NCBI GenBank assembly: GCA_036490215.1
Contig: DASXEH010000084.1
Span: forward strand, 57,709 to 121,708
Direction: 5' to 3'
Length of the DNA: 64,000 nt
DNA from: JASHSH01 sp036490215
GTDB lineage: Bacteria; Pseudomonadota; Alphaproteobacteria; Rhodospirillales; Magnetospirillaceae
Shown here in pieces: positions 53,689 to 61,726 of this stretch. Under the pieces are notes generated by a model. That model did no database searches. It was not told the origin of the DNA and worked only from the letters and a program-made list of their open reading frames with translations. Numbering within the stretch: the first letter of the stretch is position 1; each line of letters starts with the position of its first letter. The position numbers and the translations under genes were made by a program.

Positions 53689-54401
53689 CCGACGCCAAAG
53701 CCGCCGTTCTGGAGGTTCGCAACCTCAATTCGGGCTATGGCTCGAAGCAGGTCGTACGCGATGTCTCCTTCGGTCTCGAGGCCGGGCAGATCGTGGCGTT
53801 GGTTGGTCACAACGGCGCCGGGAAAACCACTTTGCTGAAGACGCTGATCGGAGTCATCGCCGCGCGCAGCGGCAATGTCGTGTTCGATGGATGGGATATC
53901 ACGCGTCTTCCGACGGCACGCCGCGTCTCGCAAGGTTTGCGGCTGCTGCCGGAAGGCCGCGGGATATTCCCCGACCTGACCGTGGCCGAAAATATCGACG
54001 TGATCGAAGCCTGCAATCCGGGGGCAGCGGCAGATGCCTTTGGCCGCAAGGATATCTTCGAGTTCTTCCCGGTGCTGGTTGAGAAGCTCGAAGTGCGCGC
54101 CGGCAGTATGAGCGGCGGGCAACAGCAGTTGCTGGCTCTAGGATTGGCGATGATGGGATCGCCGCGGTGCCTGCTGCTGGATGAGCCCTCGATCGGCATC
54201 GCGCCCAATCTAGTTGAAGCGTTATTCAAGAGGGTGCGCGCCATCTGCGATCACAGGGGCATGGCGGCCCTTTTGGTCGAACAGAATGTCGCAGCCGCCA
54301 TGAAGGTCGCCGACCGTGTGATCATCCTCAATGGCGGCCGAGTGGTCTTCAACGGCCTCTCGTCCGAGGCCAGCGGTTCGACGTTCTGGAAGCATTTCTA
54401 G
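53685..54401 (+). CDS. Liv-type ATPase (LivF type, transporter 2)
   Basis: 238 residues. Walker A GHNGAGKTTLLKTL, RLLPEGRGIFPDLTVAENI (LivF-type Q-loop), signature MSGGQQQLLALGLAM, Walker B CLLLDEPSIGIAPNL and LLVEQNVAAAM. Last gene of transporter 2. A nitroreductase gene begins 46 bp later in the same direction. Confidence 0.95.
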   Translation: MTDAKAAVLEVRNLNSGYGSKQVVRDVSFGLEAGQIVALVGHNGAGKTTLLKTLIGVIAARSGNVVFDGWDITRLPTARRVSQGLRLLPEGRGIFPDLTVAENIDVIEACNPGAAADAFGRKDIFEFFPVLVEKLEVRAGSMSGGQQQLLALGLAMMGSPRCLLLDEPSIGIAPNLVEALFKRVRAICDHRGMAALLVEQNVAAAMKVADRVIILNGGRVVFNGLSSEASGSTFWKHF

Positions 54402-54447
54402 TCACCGGTCACTGCCGCCCAACAGACAACCCTGGGGAGTTGAGTCC

Positions 54448-55002
54448 ATGGATATCGTTTCGGCCATCGTCAATCGGAGTTCGCCCGCGCAGCTGGTCGA
54501 TCCGTCGCCTAGCGATGACCAGTTCGAGCAGATCCTGCTCGCGGCGGTTTCTGCCCCGGATCATGCACGTCTTCGCCCGTGGCGCTTTGTGGTGATCAAG
54601 GGCGATGCGCGGCTGCGTTTCGGCGAGTTGATGGCCCAGTCGCTGAAGCGGCGCGAGCCCGGTGCGGCTGAAGACCGGTTGGAGGCCGAACGGAAAAAGG
54701 CCTTGCGCGCGCCGCTGATCGTGATCATCGCGGCGGCGATCCAGGAAAACCCGAAAGTACCGGGCGTCGAGCAGATCCTCGCCGCCGGCGCGGCCGCCCA
54801 GAATATGATGATCGCGGCCGAAGCGCTCGGCTTCGGCATCCTATGGCGGACCGGACCGGTTGCTTATGACGAAGCCGTGAAGGCCGCCTTCGGCCTAGCC
54901 GAAGCCGACGCGATCGTCGGGATCATGTATATCGGCACCGTTGCGATGCTCGGTAAGCCGCGGCCGGCGCTAGATATCGTCTCCGTGACCAGATACTGGT
55001 GA
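54448..55002 (+). CDS. Nitroreductase-family FMN enzyme (YdjA/RutE-like)
   Basis: 184 residues from ATG 54448 with TGGGGAGT upstream. FMN-binding nitroreductase fold: FEQILLAAVSAPDHARLRPWRFVVI at the N-terminal flavin site, then AAGAAAQNMMIAAEALGFGILWRTGP and VGIMYIGTV. Short single-domain members reduce nitro groups, quinones or unsaturated aldehydes. Position between the importer and a RidA gene recalls the RutE-RutC pairing of the pyrimidine-degrading Rut pathway, but no other rut gene is present. Likely a reductive step in the island's pathway. Confidence 0.88.
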   Translation: MDIVSAIVNRSSPAQLVDPSPSDDQFEQILLAAVSAPDHARLRPWRFVVIKGDARLRFGELMAQSLKRREPGAAEDRLEAERKKALRAPLIVIIAAAIQENPKVPGVEQILAAGAAAQNMMIAAEALGFGILWRTGPVAYDEAVKAAFGLAEADAIVGIMYIGTVAMLGKPRPALDIVSVTRYW

Positions 55003-55008
55003 TCGGCT

Positions 55009-55404
55009 GTGATAGAGATTCTCCAGCCGAGGGGCTGGTCGCGTCCCAAGGGCTATTCCAACGGCGTTGCCGCCATCGGTAAAACCATTCACGTCGCGGG
55101 CATGATCGGCTGGGATAGACAGGAGCGGTTCACTGCGTCCGATCTTCCGGGCCAGGTGCGGCAGGCGCTCACGAATGTCGTCGAAGTTCTAGCTGAGGCC
55201 GGCGCCGGGCCGGAGCACATCGTGCGGATGACATGGTACGTGATCGACAGAAAGGAATACCTGATCGAGGCGCAGAGTATCGGCGCCATCTATCGTGAGA
55301 TCATCGGCCGCCACTTCCCGGCGATGACGGCCGTCCAGGTCTCGGCGCTGATCGAAGACCAAGCCCGCGTCGAGATCGAAGTCACCGCGGTCATTCCGGC
55401 CTGA
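55009..55404 (+). CDS. RidA/YjgF/Rut-C family protein
   Basis: 131 residues from GTG 55009, 6 bp after the nitroreductase stop. GYSNGVAAIGKTIHVAGMIGWD and VQVSALIEDQARVEIEVTAV carry the RidA core, although the Arg of the usual IEVEAIA-type site region is shifted. RidA proteins hydrolyse reactive enamines and imines to carbonyl compounds plus ammonia. Its presence suggests the pathway generates a nitrogen-containing unsaturated intermediate, which would fit a heterocycle or amino-aromatic substrate. Confidence 0.85.
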   Translation: MIEILQPRGWSRPKGYSNGVAAIGKTIHVAGMIGWDRQERFTASDLPGQVRQALTNVVEVLAEAGAGPEHIVRMTWYVIDRKEYLIEAQSIGAIYREIIGRHFPAMTAVQVSALIEDQARVEIEVTAVIPA

Positions 55405-55409
55405 TCGGC

Positions 55410-56591
55410 TTAGGCTTTTGCCGGAACGATGTAGTCGCTTGGGACATCGCTGCCGGGCGTGCCAGTGGGGATCGAGGTCGCCGCCCGCCTCAATTGCGTG
55501 ACGATCCAGGGCGACTGCATGGCTTGGTGCATGACGGCGCGCCGCAGTTCGTCGGGCCATGTGGTCAGTTCGCTGTACAGTATCGACCAACGTTGGCAGT
55601 GCTCGGTCAACGGCCGTTCGCGCTGCTCCCACTCCTGCAGAATGCCGGGGATATCATCTCGCCTGCGGGCGCGTTCCAGGGCCACCGCTAGGCCGAGAGC
55701 GTTCTGCATGGACATGCCGCCGCCTTGGCCCAAATTGGGCGGCTGGGCATGGGCGGCATCGCCCGAAATCGCGACATGCCCGGCCGACCACGATTTCAGT
55801 TTGATCACTGAGAAGATGTCCCATCGCGCGTCGTCGCCGACGCGATCGATATAGCGGGAGAGGTGAGGGAAAGTCTCCCGCCATAGCGCTTTGTCGAGCG
55901 GAACCGACTTGGCCGCGGTATCGACATCGAGACAGGTGAATGCCAGATAAATCGCGCGCGTGTTGAGCGGCGTGATCAGCAGGCGGCGCGTGCCGTTCCA
56001 GTTCTCGGCATAGTACCGGCCCTCGGGAGCCCCGAATTCTTCCGGCGTAGAGGGTATAAGGGCGCGGATACAACCATCGACAAGGCGCTCGTTGGTTTGA
56101 AGCAAGCCGAGTGAGTCCCGAATCCGTGAGCCCACACCGTCCATGCCGAGGATCAAGTCGGCCTCGCGGACCGTGCCGTCGGCGAGCGTGAGCGTCCCCT
56201 CGGGCCCGGCGCTGACGCCGACCGAGTTGAATTTGATCTTGGCGCCATGACGAAGAGCCACATCGGCGATGGCATTGACGAGATCCTGGCGGACGACAGG
56301 AATCAGGCGGAAATGCAAGAGATCGCGATCTTCGATCACGTTGTTTTTGAAATCGCGCACGAACGACTTCATGCCCCGATGCGAGTCGCGGATCGCCGCG
56401 TCATAGGCGCCGATCGCCTCGAGGACGCGCAATCCGTTTTCAGACAGGTAGATGCCCGCACCGGCTTCGCGGATTTGCGTCTGCCGTTCGTGCAAATGGA
56501 CAGACCAGCCGCGCAGAGCCAAGGCGGCGGCCGCGGTCAAGCCACCGATGCCGCCGCCGACGATCTCCGCTCTGAACTGTCCCTTTGTCAT
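55410..56591 (-). CDS. FAD-dependent aromatic monooxygenase (salicylate hydroxylase-like)
   Basis: 393 residues. FAD-binding GGGIGGLTAAAALALRGWSVHLHERQ at the N-terminus, the DG motif in DLILGMDGVGSRIRDSL, and the GD motif in ISGDAAHAQPPNLGQGGGMSMQNA. These mark a group A flavoprotein hydroxylase of the salicylate, 3-hydroxybenzoate or 6-hydroxynicotinate monooxygenase type. It hydroxylates an aromatic or N-heterocyclic acid using NAD(P)H and O2, often with decarboxylation, giving a diol suited to VOC ring opening. It is convergent with the RidA gene (5 bp apart) and downstream of the second VOC gene. Confidence 0.93.
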   Translation of the reverse strand: MTKGQFRAEIVGGGIGGLTAAAALALRGWSVHLHERQTQIREAGAGIYLSENGLRVLEAIGAYDAAIRDSHRGMKSFVRDFKNNVIEDRDLLHFRLIPVVRQDLVNAIADVALRHGAKIKFNSVGVSAGPEGTLTLADGTVREADLILGMDGVGSRIRDSLGLLQTNERLVDGCIRALIPSTPEEFGAPEGRYYAENWNGTRRLLITPLNTRAIYLAFTCLDVDTAAKSVPLDKALWRETFPHLSRYIDRVGDDARWDIFSVIKLKSWSAGHVAISGDAAHAQPPNLGQGGGMSMQNALGLAVALERARRRDDIPGILQEWEQRERPLTEHCQRWSILYSELTTWPDELRRAVMHQAMQSPWIVTQLRRAATSIPTGTPGSDVPSDYIVPAKA

Positions 56592-56612
56592 TCGTCCAGT
56601 GTTCCGTCCGTT

Positions 56613-57599
56613 TTAGATCAGATATGGTAGCAGGCTCTCCGGCTCCCCCGACAGATCGGCGAAATTCGGAGTCCGGCGCGCATAGAATTCGATCCGCATA
56701 TCGTCCGGGTCGACCAGGAAGATGCTGCGCTTAGACGGGTGATCGATAGACTTCTCGATCGTAATGCCGACCTTGCCCAAAGCTTTTTCGGCGGCATCGA
56801 CCTGAGCCGCATCCGCCAGTTCAAACGAGACGTGATGATAGCTCGGCACGGCAGCATGGACGATCGCTAGACTATAGCGATAGTTCGCCAGTGATGTCTG
56901 GAGGCAGACCACCGCGTCATCCTCGGATGACCACACCGGCGTCATGCCACCGACATTACGGTAGTAGTCGACCATCTTACGCACGTCCGTCGTGCAGAAG
57001 ACGACATGGGTTACCCGGCGTGGGTGAACTGGCGCAGTGTCGACGACACGGACCTCGGGGTTGGTGTCATAGCGGCCGTCTGTGAAGGGCTCTTCGGATT
57101 CGGGATCCCAGGCGCTGGTGATCAGGTCCATATCGCCATGAAGCACCTTGCGCCATTCTTTCACTGTGTCGCAGTAGAACTCGACCGAATTCCCGTCGGG
57201 ATCGGTCAGATAGATGCTATGTGCGACCTGATGGTCGACCGTCCGAGTGCGCAAAGTGGGATCGGCGTTTTTGATACGGCGGATGCCGGCGACCAGCTCC
57301 GCCTCATTTTCCAATTCCCAGGCGATGTGATTAAGGCCCCGCCTGGTGCCGACGCCGGCCGGAATTTGCAGCAAGCCCTTGCGGCCGTACCGCGCTTCGC
57401 CGTTGGTCGTCTCGATCATGCCGAGATCGTGGGGCGTATGGCCGGTGCCGAGAAAAGACGCCATCAGATCAGGCTCCGTGAACTCCACGGTCAGGCCGCA
57501 AACCTGGTTATAGAAATGTTCCGACTTCTTCAGGTTCTTCACCCATAAATTGGTATGACCCAAGCGGCGTGGATGGAAATAGGCGACATCGGCGTTCAT
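56613..57599 (-). CDS. Two-domain VOC extradiol-type dioxygenase, paralogue 2
   Basis: 328 residues, the same length as the copy at 43648-44634 and clearly its paralogue (LGHTNLWVKNL, CGLTVEFTEPDLMASFLGTG). Metal-triad candidates appear in both halves: His in LGHTNLW, His in LNHIAWEL and Glu in GNSVEFYCD; then His in VTHVVFC, His in YHHVSFEL and Glu in MRIEFYAR. It is co-transcribed with the FAD monooxygenase (21 bp downstream), which implies hydroxylation followed by ring opening. The N-terminal modules of the two VOC proteins are more alike than the C-terminal ones, which suggests different substrates. Confidence 0.87.
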   Translation of the reverse strand: MNADVAYFHPRRLGHTNLWVKNLKKSEHFYNQVCGLTVEFTEPDLMASFLGTGHTPHDLGMIETTNGEARYGRKGLLQIPAGVGTRRGLNHIAWELENEAELVAGIRRIKNADPTLRTRTVDHQVAHSIYLTDPDGNSVEFYCDTVKEWRKVLHGDMDLITSAWDPESEEPFTDGRYDTNPEVRVVDTAPVHPRRVTHVVFCTTDVRKMVDYYRNVGGMTPVWSSEDDAVVCLQTSLANYRYSLAIVHAAVPSYHHVSFELADAAQVDAAEKALGKVGITIEKSIDHPSKRSIFLVDPDDMRIEFYARRTPNFADLSGEPESLLPYLI

Positions 57600-58025
57600 G
57601 ATTCCCTCCGGTATTCGTTCGATTCAATAGCGATGAGCGCCCGCAAGAGGCGTCGGCTCGAAAGCATTATGTCGCACGCCTCGCCAGCGTCGAAATGGGA
57701 TTTGGGCTGCGATCTACGTTCTAAGGGTATAAATATGTAATAACATATGTTTGAGATTTTGGTCAACGCGTCATCCGAGATGTTGTCCATGGCAGTGAGT
57801 ATTCGCGCGACAAATGTGCAACTGCACGGCCACATATCGATGGCTGGAAAGAGAATTTCAGTACGTGCTGCCGGGCCGGATTATAAGTGTGATCACATAT
57901 GTACTTGCATGTATGTCGGTTCGTTGACAGGATGTCGTGGGTTTTTAAGAACGACGAAAATGTCGCACCCAGACTCTTTCGCTCAGTCGTCACAGGCCCA
58001 TTGGCCGTTGGATTAGGGGGAAGAT
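57600..58025. promoter_or_regulatory. Divergent regulatory region with two inverted repeats
   Basis: 426 bp between the VOC2 operon and the second ribose-type operon. Two palindromic elements stand out: ATATGT-AATA-ACATAT at 57733-57748 and TGTGATCACA at 57888-57897. The second is followed by CATATGTACTTGCATGTATG. No ORF is convincing. These may be operators for the MarR or IclR regulators encoded nearby. Confidence 0.5.
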
Positions 58026-59075
58026 ATGCGCGCTCGAAAGTTCATGGCCGCCGCTGTCGCTGCGACCTTACTGGGATTCGGCTTGGCGTCGGTCGCACAT
58101 GCCGAGGATTTCGATCGGCTTCGTGGCGTGGTGGCGCCGGTCAAGGCCAAGAAGCCGTATCGGATTGGTTGGGCCGCCATCCATTTCGTCGATACGTTCT
58201 GGGTCAGCACCGCCTATGGTCTCGTCGACGAGGCAAAGCAGGCCGGCGTCGATCTTGTCCGCATTCTGCCGGCAGGGGGCTATGGCAACCTGGCCGAACA
58301 GCAGGCGACGCTGGATCAACTCGCGGCCTTGAATCTCGACGCGATCCTGATCAGCGGCGTCACCTATCAGGGCTTCGATCGCGCGGTGAAGCGTATCACC
58401 GACCGCGGAATCAAAGTGGCCGTGCTTGGCACGCCGGTCGATGCCAAGACCGTCAGTTTCGGCGTTGTCGAGGACCAAGCCGATGACGGCATCCGCAGCG
58501 GACAGTATCTATGCAGCATCGCAAAGAACGCGAAGGTTGTGAGCATTCCGGGCCCGGCCGGAGCGGAGTGGAACAAGATGCGCTACGACGCCTTCAAGAA
58601 AGAGGCGGAGAAATGCGGTACGCAGGTTCTGGGTGGCACCTATCAGGGTGGTATGGGTCTCGAAGACGGACGCAAGCAGGCCGAGGACCTGATGGTCAAG
58701 TATCCGGATGCGCACTACATCTGGACGATCGCCGGCAATATCGGCGACGGCGCTGCGGAAGCCATTGAGCGCACGGGCCGCAAGGATATCTGGGTGATCG
58801 GTAGCGGTTTCACTGCCAATACGGCGAAGATGATGAAAGAGGGCTACATCAAAATGTATCTCTCGGAGCCGGCAATCTTGAGCGGCCGTCTCGCCGTGCA
58901 ATACGTCACCCGCCTGCTCAACGGCGATCAAATGCCCAACTTGGTTAATGGCCTCGTGCCTTACCCGGCCGTGGTAATCCCCACGCCGCCGGTAGAGGGC
59001 GCGACCATCGCCGGCTACAATCTGGAGCAGTACGATCAGGCGCCGGCCGGTTGGAGTGTGCCTTTGACGAAGTAG
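58026..59075 (+). CDS. Sugar-type/TorT-like ABC importer substrate-binding protein
   Basis: 349-residue precursor. The signal peptide is cleaved near AHA-EDF. The mature protein has the Peripla_BP_4 fold: KKPYRIGWAAIHFVDTFWVSTAYGLVDEAKQAG, NLDAILISGVTYQGFD, GPAGAEWNKMRYDAFKKEAEKCG. Its layout resembles TorT-type binding proteins. It is the first gene of an operon with a two-domain ATPase, an RbsC-type permease, an alpha/beta hydrolase and a MarR regulator. Ligand unknown. Confidence 0.9.
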   Translation: MRARKFMAAAVAATLLGFGLASVAHAEDFDRLRGVVAPVKAKKPYRIGWAAIHFVDTFWVSTAYGLVDEAKQAGVDLVRILPAGGYGNLAEQQATLDQLAALNLDAILISGVTYQGFDRAVKRITDRGIKVAVLGTPVDAKTVSFGVVEDQADDGIRSGQYLCSIAKNAKVVSIPGPAGAEWNKMRYDAFKKEAEKCGTQVLGGTYQGGMGLEDGRKQAEDLMVKYPDAHYIWTIAGNIGDGAAEAIERTGRKDIWVIGSGFTANTAKMMKEGYIKMYLSEPAILSGRLAVQYVTRLLNGDQMPNLVNGLVPYPAVVIPTPPVEGATIAGYNLEQYDQAPAGWSVPLTK

Positions 59076-59174
59076 TCGGCGCAATGGGCAACGACGCCGG
59101 GTGACCTGCTCAGAATGGGATATCCGTCCTGCGGCGATCATCCGGCGGCGGTCTGTCGGAGGCGTTAGCGACCC

Positions 59175-60728
59175 GTGTCCAATTCTCCTCCCGAAACACC
59201 CTCCGCGCGTCCCGTTTTGGTCGCGAATGGCATTTCCAAACGTTTCGGTCCAACGATTGTGCTGCGGCGCGCCAATTTGACGCTGCGGGCGGGCACGGTT
59301 CATATCCTTCTGGGTGAGAACGGCGCCGGCAAATCGACACTCGGCAAGATCGTTTCCGGCCTTCTCCAGCATGATGAAGGCCAGATCATCATCGATGGAC
59401 AGGTCCGGTCCAGCCAGACCATTCAGGCTGCGCGGTCGGCCGGCGTGGAGATCGTGCTTCAGGAACTGTCCCTGATTCCCGAATTGCCTGTCGCAGCGAA
59501 TTTGTTCCTCGGCCACGAGGGCGTGCACACGACTTTGGCACCGATCGCGCGGCACACCGAAGCCCGCGAGGCCGCCTCGCTCTTGAAGCGGTTCGGCCTA
59601 ACCTGCGGCGCGAAGACGCCGGTTTCGCAATTGCCTATGGCCGAGCGTCAGCTGGTCGAGATCGCCAAGGCGGCGCGTGGCCGCCCCCGCGTCATCGTCA
59701 TGGATGAGCCGTCGTCGCGATTGACCCAGCGTGAAAAGGCAGCCTTGTTCGCGACCGTACGGGCTCTCCGGGAAGCGGGGACGGCCGTTCTTTACATCAC
59801 CCACCACCTTAACGAGGTTGCCGAGATCGGCGACCAGGTCAGCGCCATGCGCGGCGGGCAGATCGTTGAGACCACCGATGTGTCCGGCGGCCTGAGCGAG
59901 CGTGAACTGCTACGCATGCTGACAGGGCGCGACGTCGTCACCATGTATCCGCGCCTGCCGCTGAAGCGTAAGGAACCCCTCCTGGAGGTTGAGCATCTCG
60001 ATACGGGCAAGCTGTGCCATGATATCAGCTTCACCATCAATCGCGGCGAGATCGTTGGACTGTACGGTGTCGTGGGTTGCGGCCGCGACGAGATCGCCCG
60101 CACCTTGGTCGGCGCCGCGCGTAGTAGGGCAGGGCATGTTGCACTGGCAGGCAAAACCTATCGCCCGACTTCACCCGCCGCCGCGTCATCGGCGGCGGTG
60201 ACCTATATTCCGCCCGATCGCAAAGAGAACGGCGCCTTTGCGCCTTTGGATCTGGTCTCCAATCTGACGCTGAACAATCTGGCGCACTATGCCAATTTCG
60301 GCGTGATCGATCGCGGCCGCGAGCGGCGCGAAGCCCAGGGCAAGCTGGACCGTCTGACCGTGCGGTTCTCCAGCCTGCGCCAGGCGATCAGCGGGTTGAG
60401 CGGCGGCAACCAGCAGAAGATTCTTTTCGGACGCTCGATCGACCGGAAGCCGCAGCTCGTGGTGATGGAAGATCCGACCGCGGGAATCGACGCCGGCGCC
60501 AAGCAGGAGCTCTATCGTCTCTTCGAGGATCTGACGCGCGAAGGCATTTCGGCGCTGCTGTTGTCGTCGGACCTGGACGAGACCATCGCGATCTGCCACC
60601 AAATCTACACGCTATTCAACGGCCGGGTGATCGCTGCCTACCGCGATCCGACACCTGCCGACCGCCACGCCATTCTAGCGGACGTGCTTGGCCAAGAGGG
60701 CCAAGCGGGAAGGGACATCCATGCCTGA
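59175..60728 (+). CDS. Two-domain sugar-type ABC importer ATPase (RbsA type)
   Basis: 517 residues from GTG 59175. Domain 1: Walker A GENGAGKSTLGKIV, signature-like LPMAERQLVEIAKAA, and Walker B VIVMDEPSSRLT, where Arg replaces the usual Ala after SS. Domain 2: degenerate Walker A GVVGCGRDE, signature LSGGNQQKILFGRS, and Walker B-like LVVMEDPTAGID, where Glu-Asp stands in place of Asp-Glu. Both Walker B regions thus depart from consensus. The stop overlaps the permease start by eight bases. Confidence 0.92.
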   Translation: MSNSPPETPSARPVLVANGISKRFGPTIVLRRANLTLRAGTVHILLGENGAGKSTLGKIVSGLLQHDEGQIIIDGQVRSSQTIQAARSAGVEIVLQELSLIPELPVAANLFLGHEGVHTTLAPIARHTEAREAASLLKRFGLTCGAKTPVSQLPMAERQLVEIAKAARGRPRVIVMDEPSSRLTQREKAALFATVRALREAGTAVLYITHHLNEVAEIGDQVSAMRGGQIVETTDVSGGLSERELLRMLTGRDVVTMYPRLPLKRKEPLLEVEHLDTGKLCHDISFTINRGEIVGLYGVVGCGRDEIARTLVGAARSRAGHVALAGKTYRPTSPAAASSAAVTYIPPDRKENGAFAPLDLVSNLTLNNLAHYANFGVIDRGRERREAQGKLDRLTVRFSSLRQAISGLSGGNQQKILFGRSIDRKPQLVVMEDPTAGIDAGAKQELYRLFEDLTREGISALLLSSDLDETIAICHQIYTLFNGRVIAAYRDPTPADRHAILADVLGQEGQAGRDIHA

Positions 60729-61701
60729 TCTCGGCGATGCCGACGCTCCAGCCGCCGCGGCAGTCGATAAGCCCGCGCCGTGGACGGCGTTGAAGAAATA
60801 TAATCTGCCGGCCTTCATCGTCCTTCTCGCGATCATCACCGGCGTGCTCGAGCCCAAATTCTGGTCGGGCGACAATATGCGCAATTTGCTGCTGCAGATT
60901 TCGCCCTTGCTCGTCATCACCGCCGGTCAGTCTTTCGCCGTGATCGGCGGCGGTCTTGATCTCTCGGTCTCGGCTATTCTCGCCGCGGCGGGAGTCGGCG
61001 GTTTGGCCGTCATGAATCAGATCGGCATCATCCCTGGCGTTATCGGGATGCCGATGGTCGGGGCCGCTATCGGTCTGGTTAATGGGTTGATCATCACGCG
61101 GTTCAGGCTTTCGCCCTTTGTTGTCACACTCGGCATGTTGTCGATCTGCCGCGGCGCGACGCTGGTGGCTACGGCAGGCCTGCCGGTCTATGACATCCCG
61201 TCGCGCTTTCTCGATATTTTCGGCGACGGCCGGATATTGGGGCTACCGGTGGGCGGCATCATCGCGATCCTCTGCATTATTGGATGCGGCTTCCTGCTTC
61301 ATAACACCGTCTTCGGTCGGTATGTCTACGCGGTCGGCGCCAATCCCATCGCAGCCTACAACTCCGGCGTTAATGTTCAGCGCATCACCTTGGGTATCTA
61401 CGTCATCACGGGTTTGACGTCGGGCATTGCAGCGATTGTGCTGACCAGTTGGGTCGCTGCAGCGCAGCCTTTGGCCGGCTCAGGTCTGGAGTTGCAATCC
61501 CTCGCGGCGGTGGTAATCGGCGGCGCGGCGCTGACTGGTGGCTCTGGCTCGATGATGGGTGTCGTCTACGGCGTGGTGATCCTGGGCATTCTCTCGAATG
61601 GCCTCAACATGGTCGGCGTGTCGTCCTTCTATCAGACGATGACGATCGGCATCATTATCGTCGTCGCGGTCATTCTCGATCGCCTGCGCGGCAAAGCCTA
61701 G
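60721..61701 (+). CDS. Sugar-type ABC importer permease (RbsC type)
   Basis: About 326 residues from ATG 60721. Membrane protein with IGGGLDLSVSAILAAAGVGG (family motif), ITRFRLSPFVVTLGMLSICRGATLV and IGGAALTGGSGSMMGVVYG. Eight to ten helices. It forms the channel with the preceding ATPase; an alpha/beta hydrolase gene begins 25 bp later. Confidence 0.92.
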   Translation: MPDLGDADAPAAAAVDKPAPWTALKKYNLPAFIVLLAIITGVLEPKFWSGDNMRNLLLQISPLLVITAGQSFAVIGGGLDLSVSAILAAAGVGGLAVMNQIGIIPGVIGMPMVGAAIGLVNGLIITRFRLSPFVVTLGMLSICRGATLVATAGLPVYDIPSRFLDIFGDGRILGLPVGGIIAILCIIGCGFLLHNTVFGRYVYAVGANPIAAYNSGVNVQRITLGIYVITGLTSGIAAIVLTSWVAAAQPLAGSGLELQSLAAVVIGGAALTGGSGSMMGVVYGVVILGILSNGLNMVGVSSFYQTMTIGIIIVVAVILDRLRGKA

Positions 61702-61726
61702 AGCTTCAGACGGAATGGGGTGAACG

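Noticed and set aside
56247..57548. Plus-strand open frames (56247-56630, 57006-57548) opposite the monooxygenase and VOC2 genes
   Set aside because: Antisense shadows without motifs.
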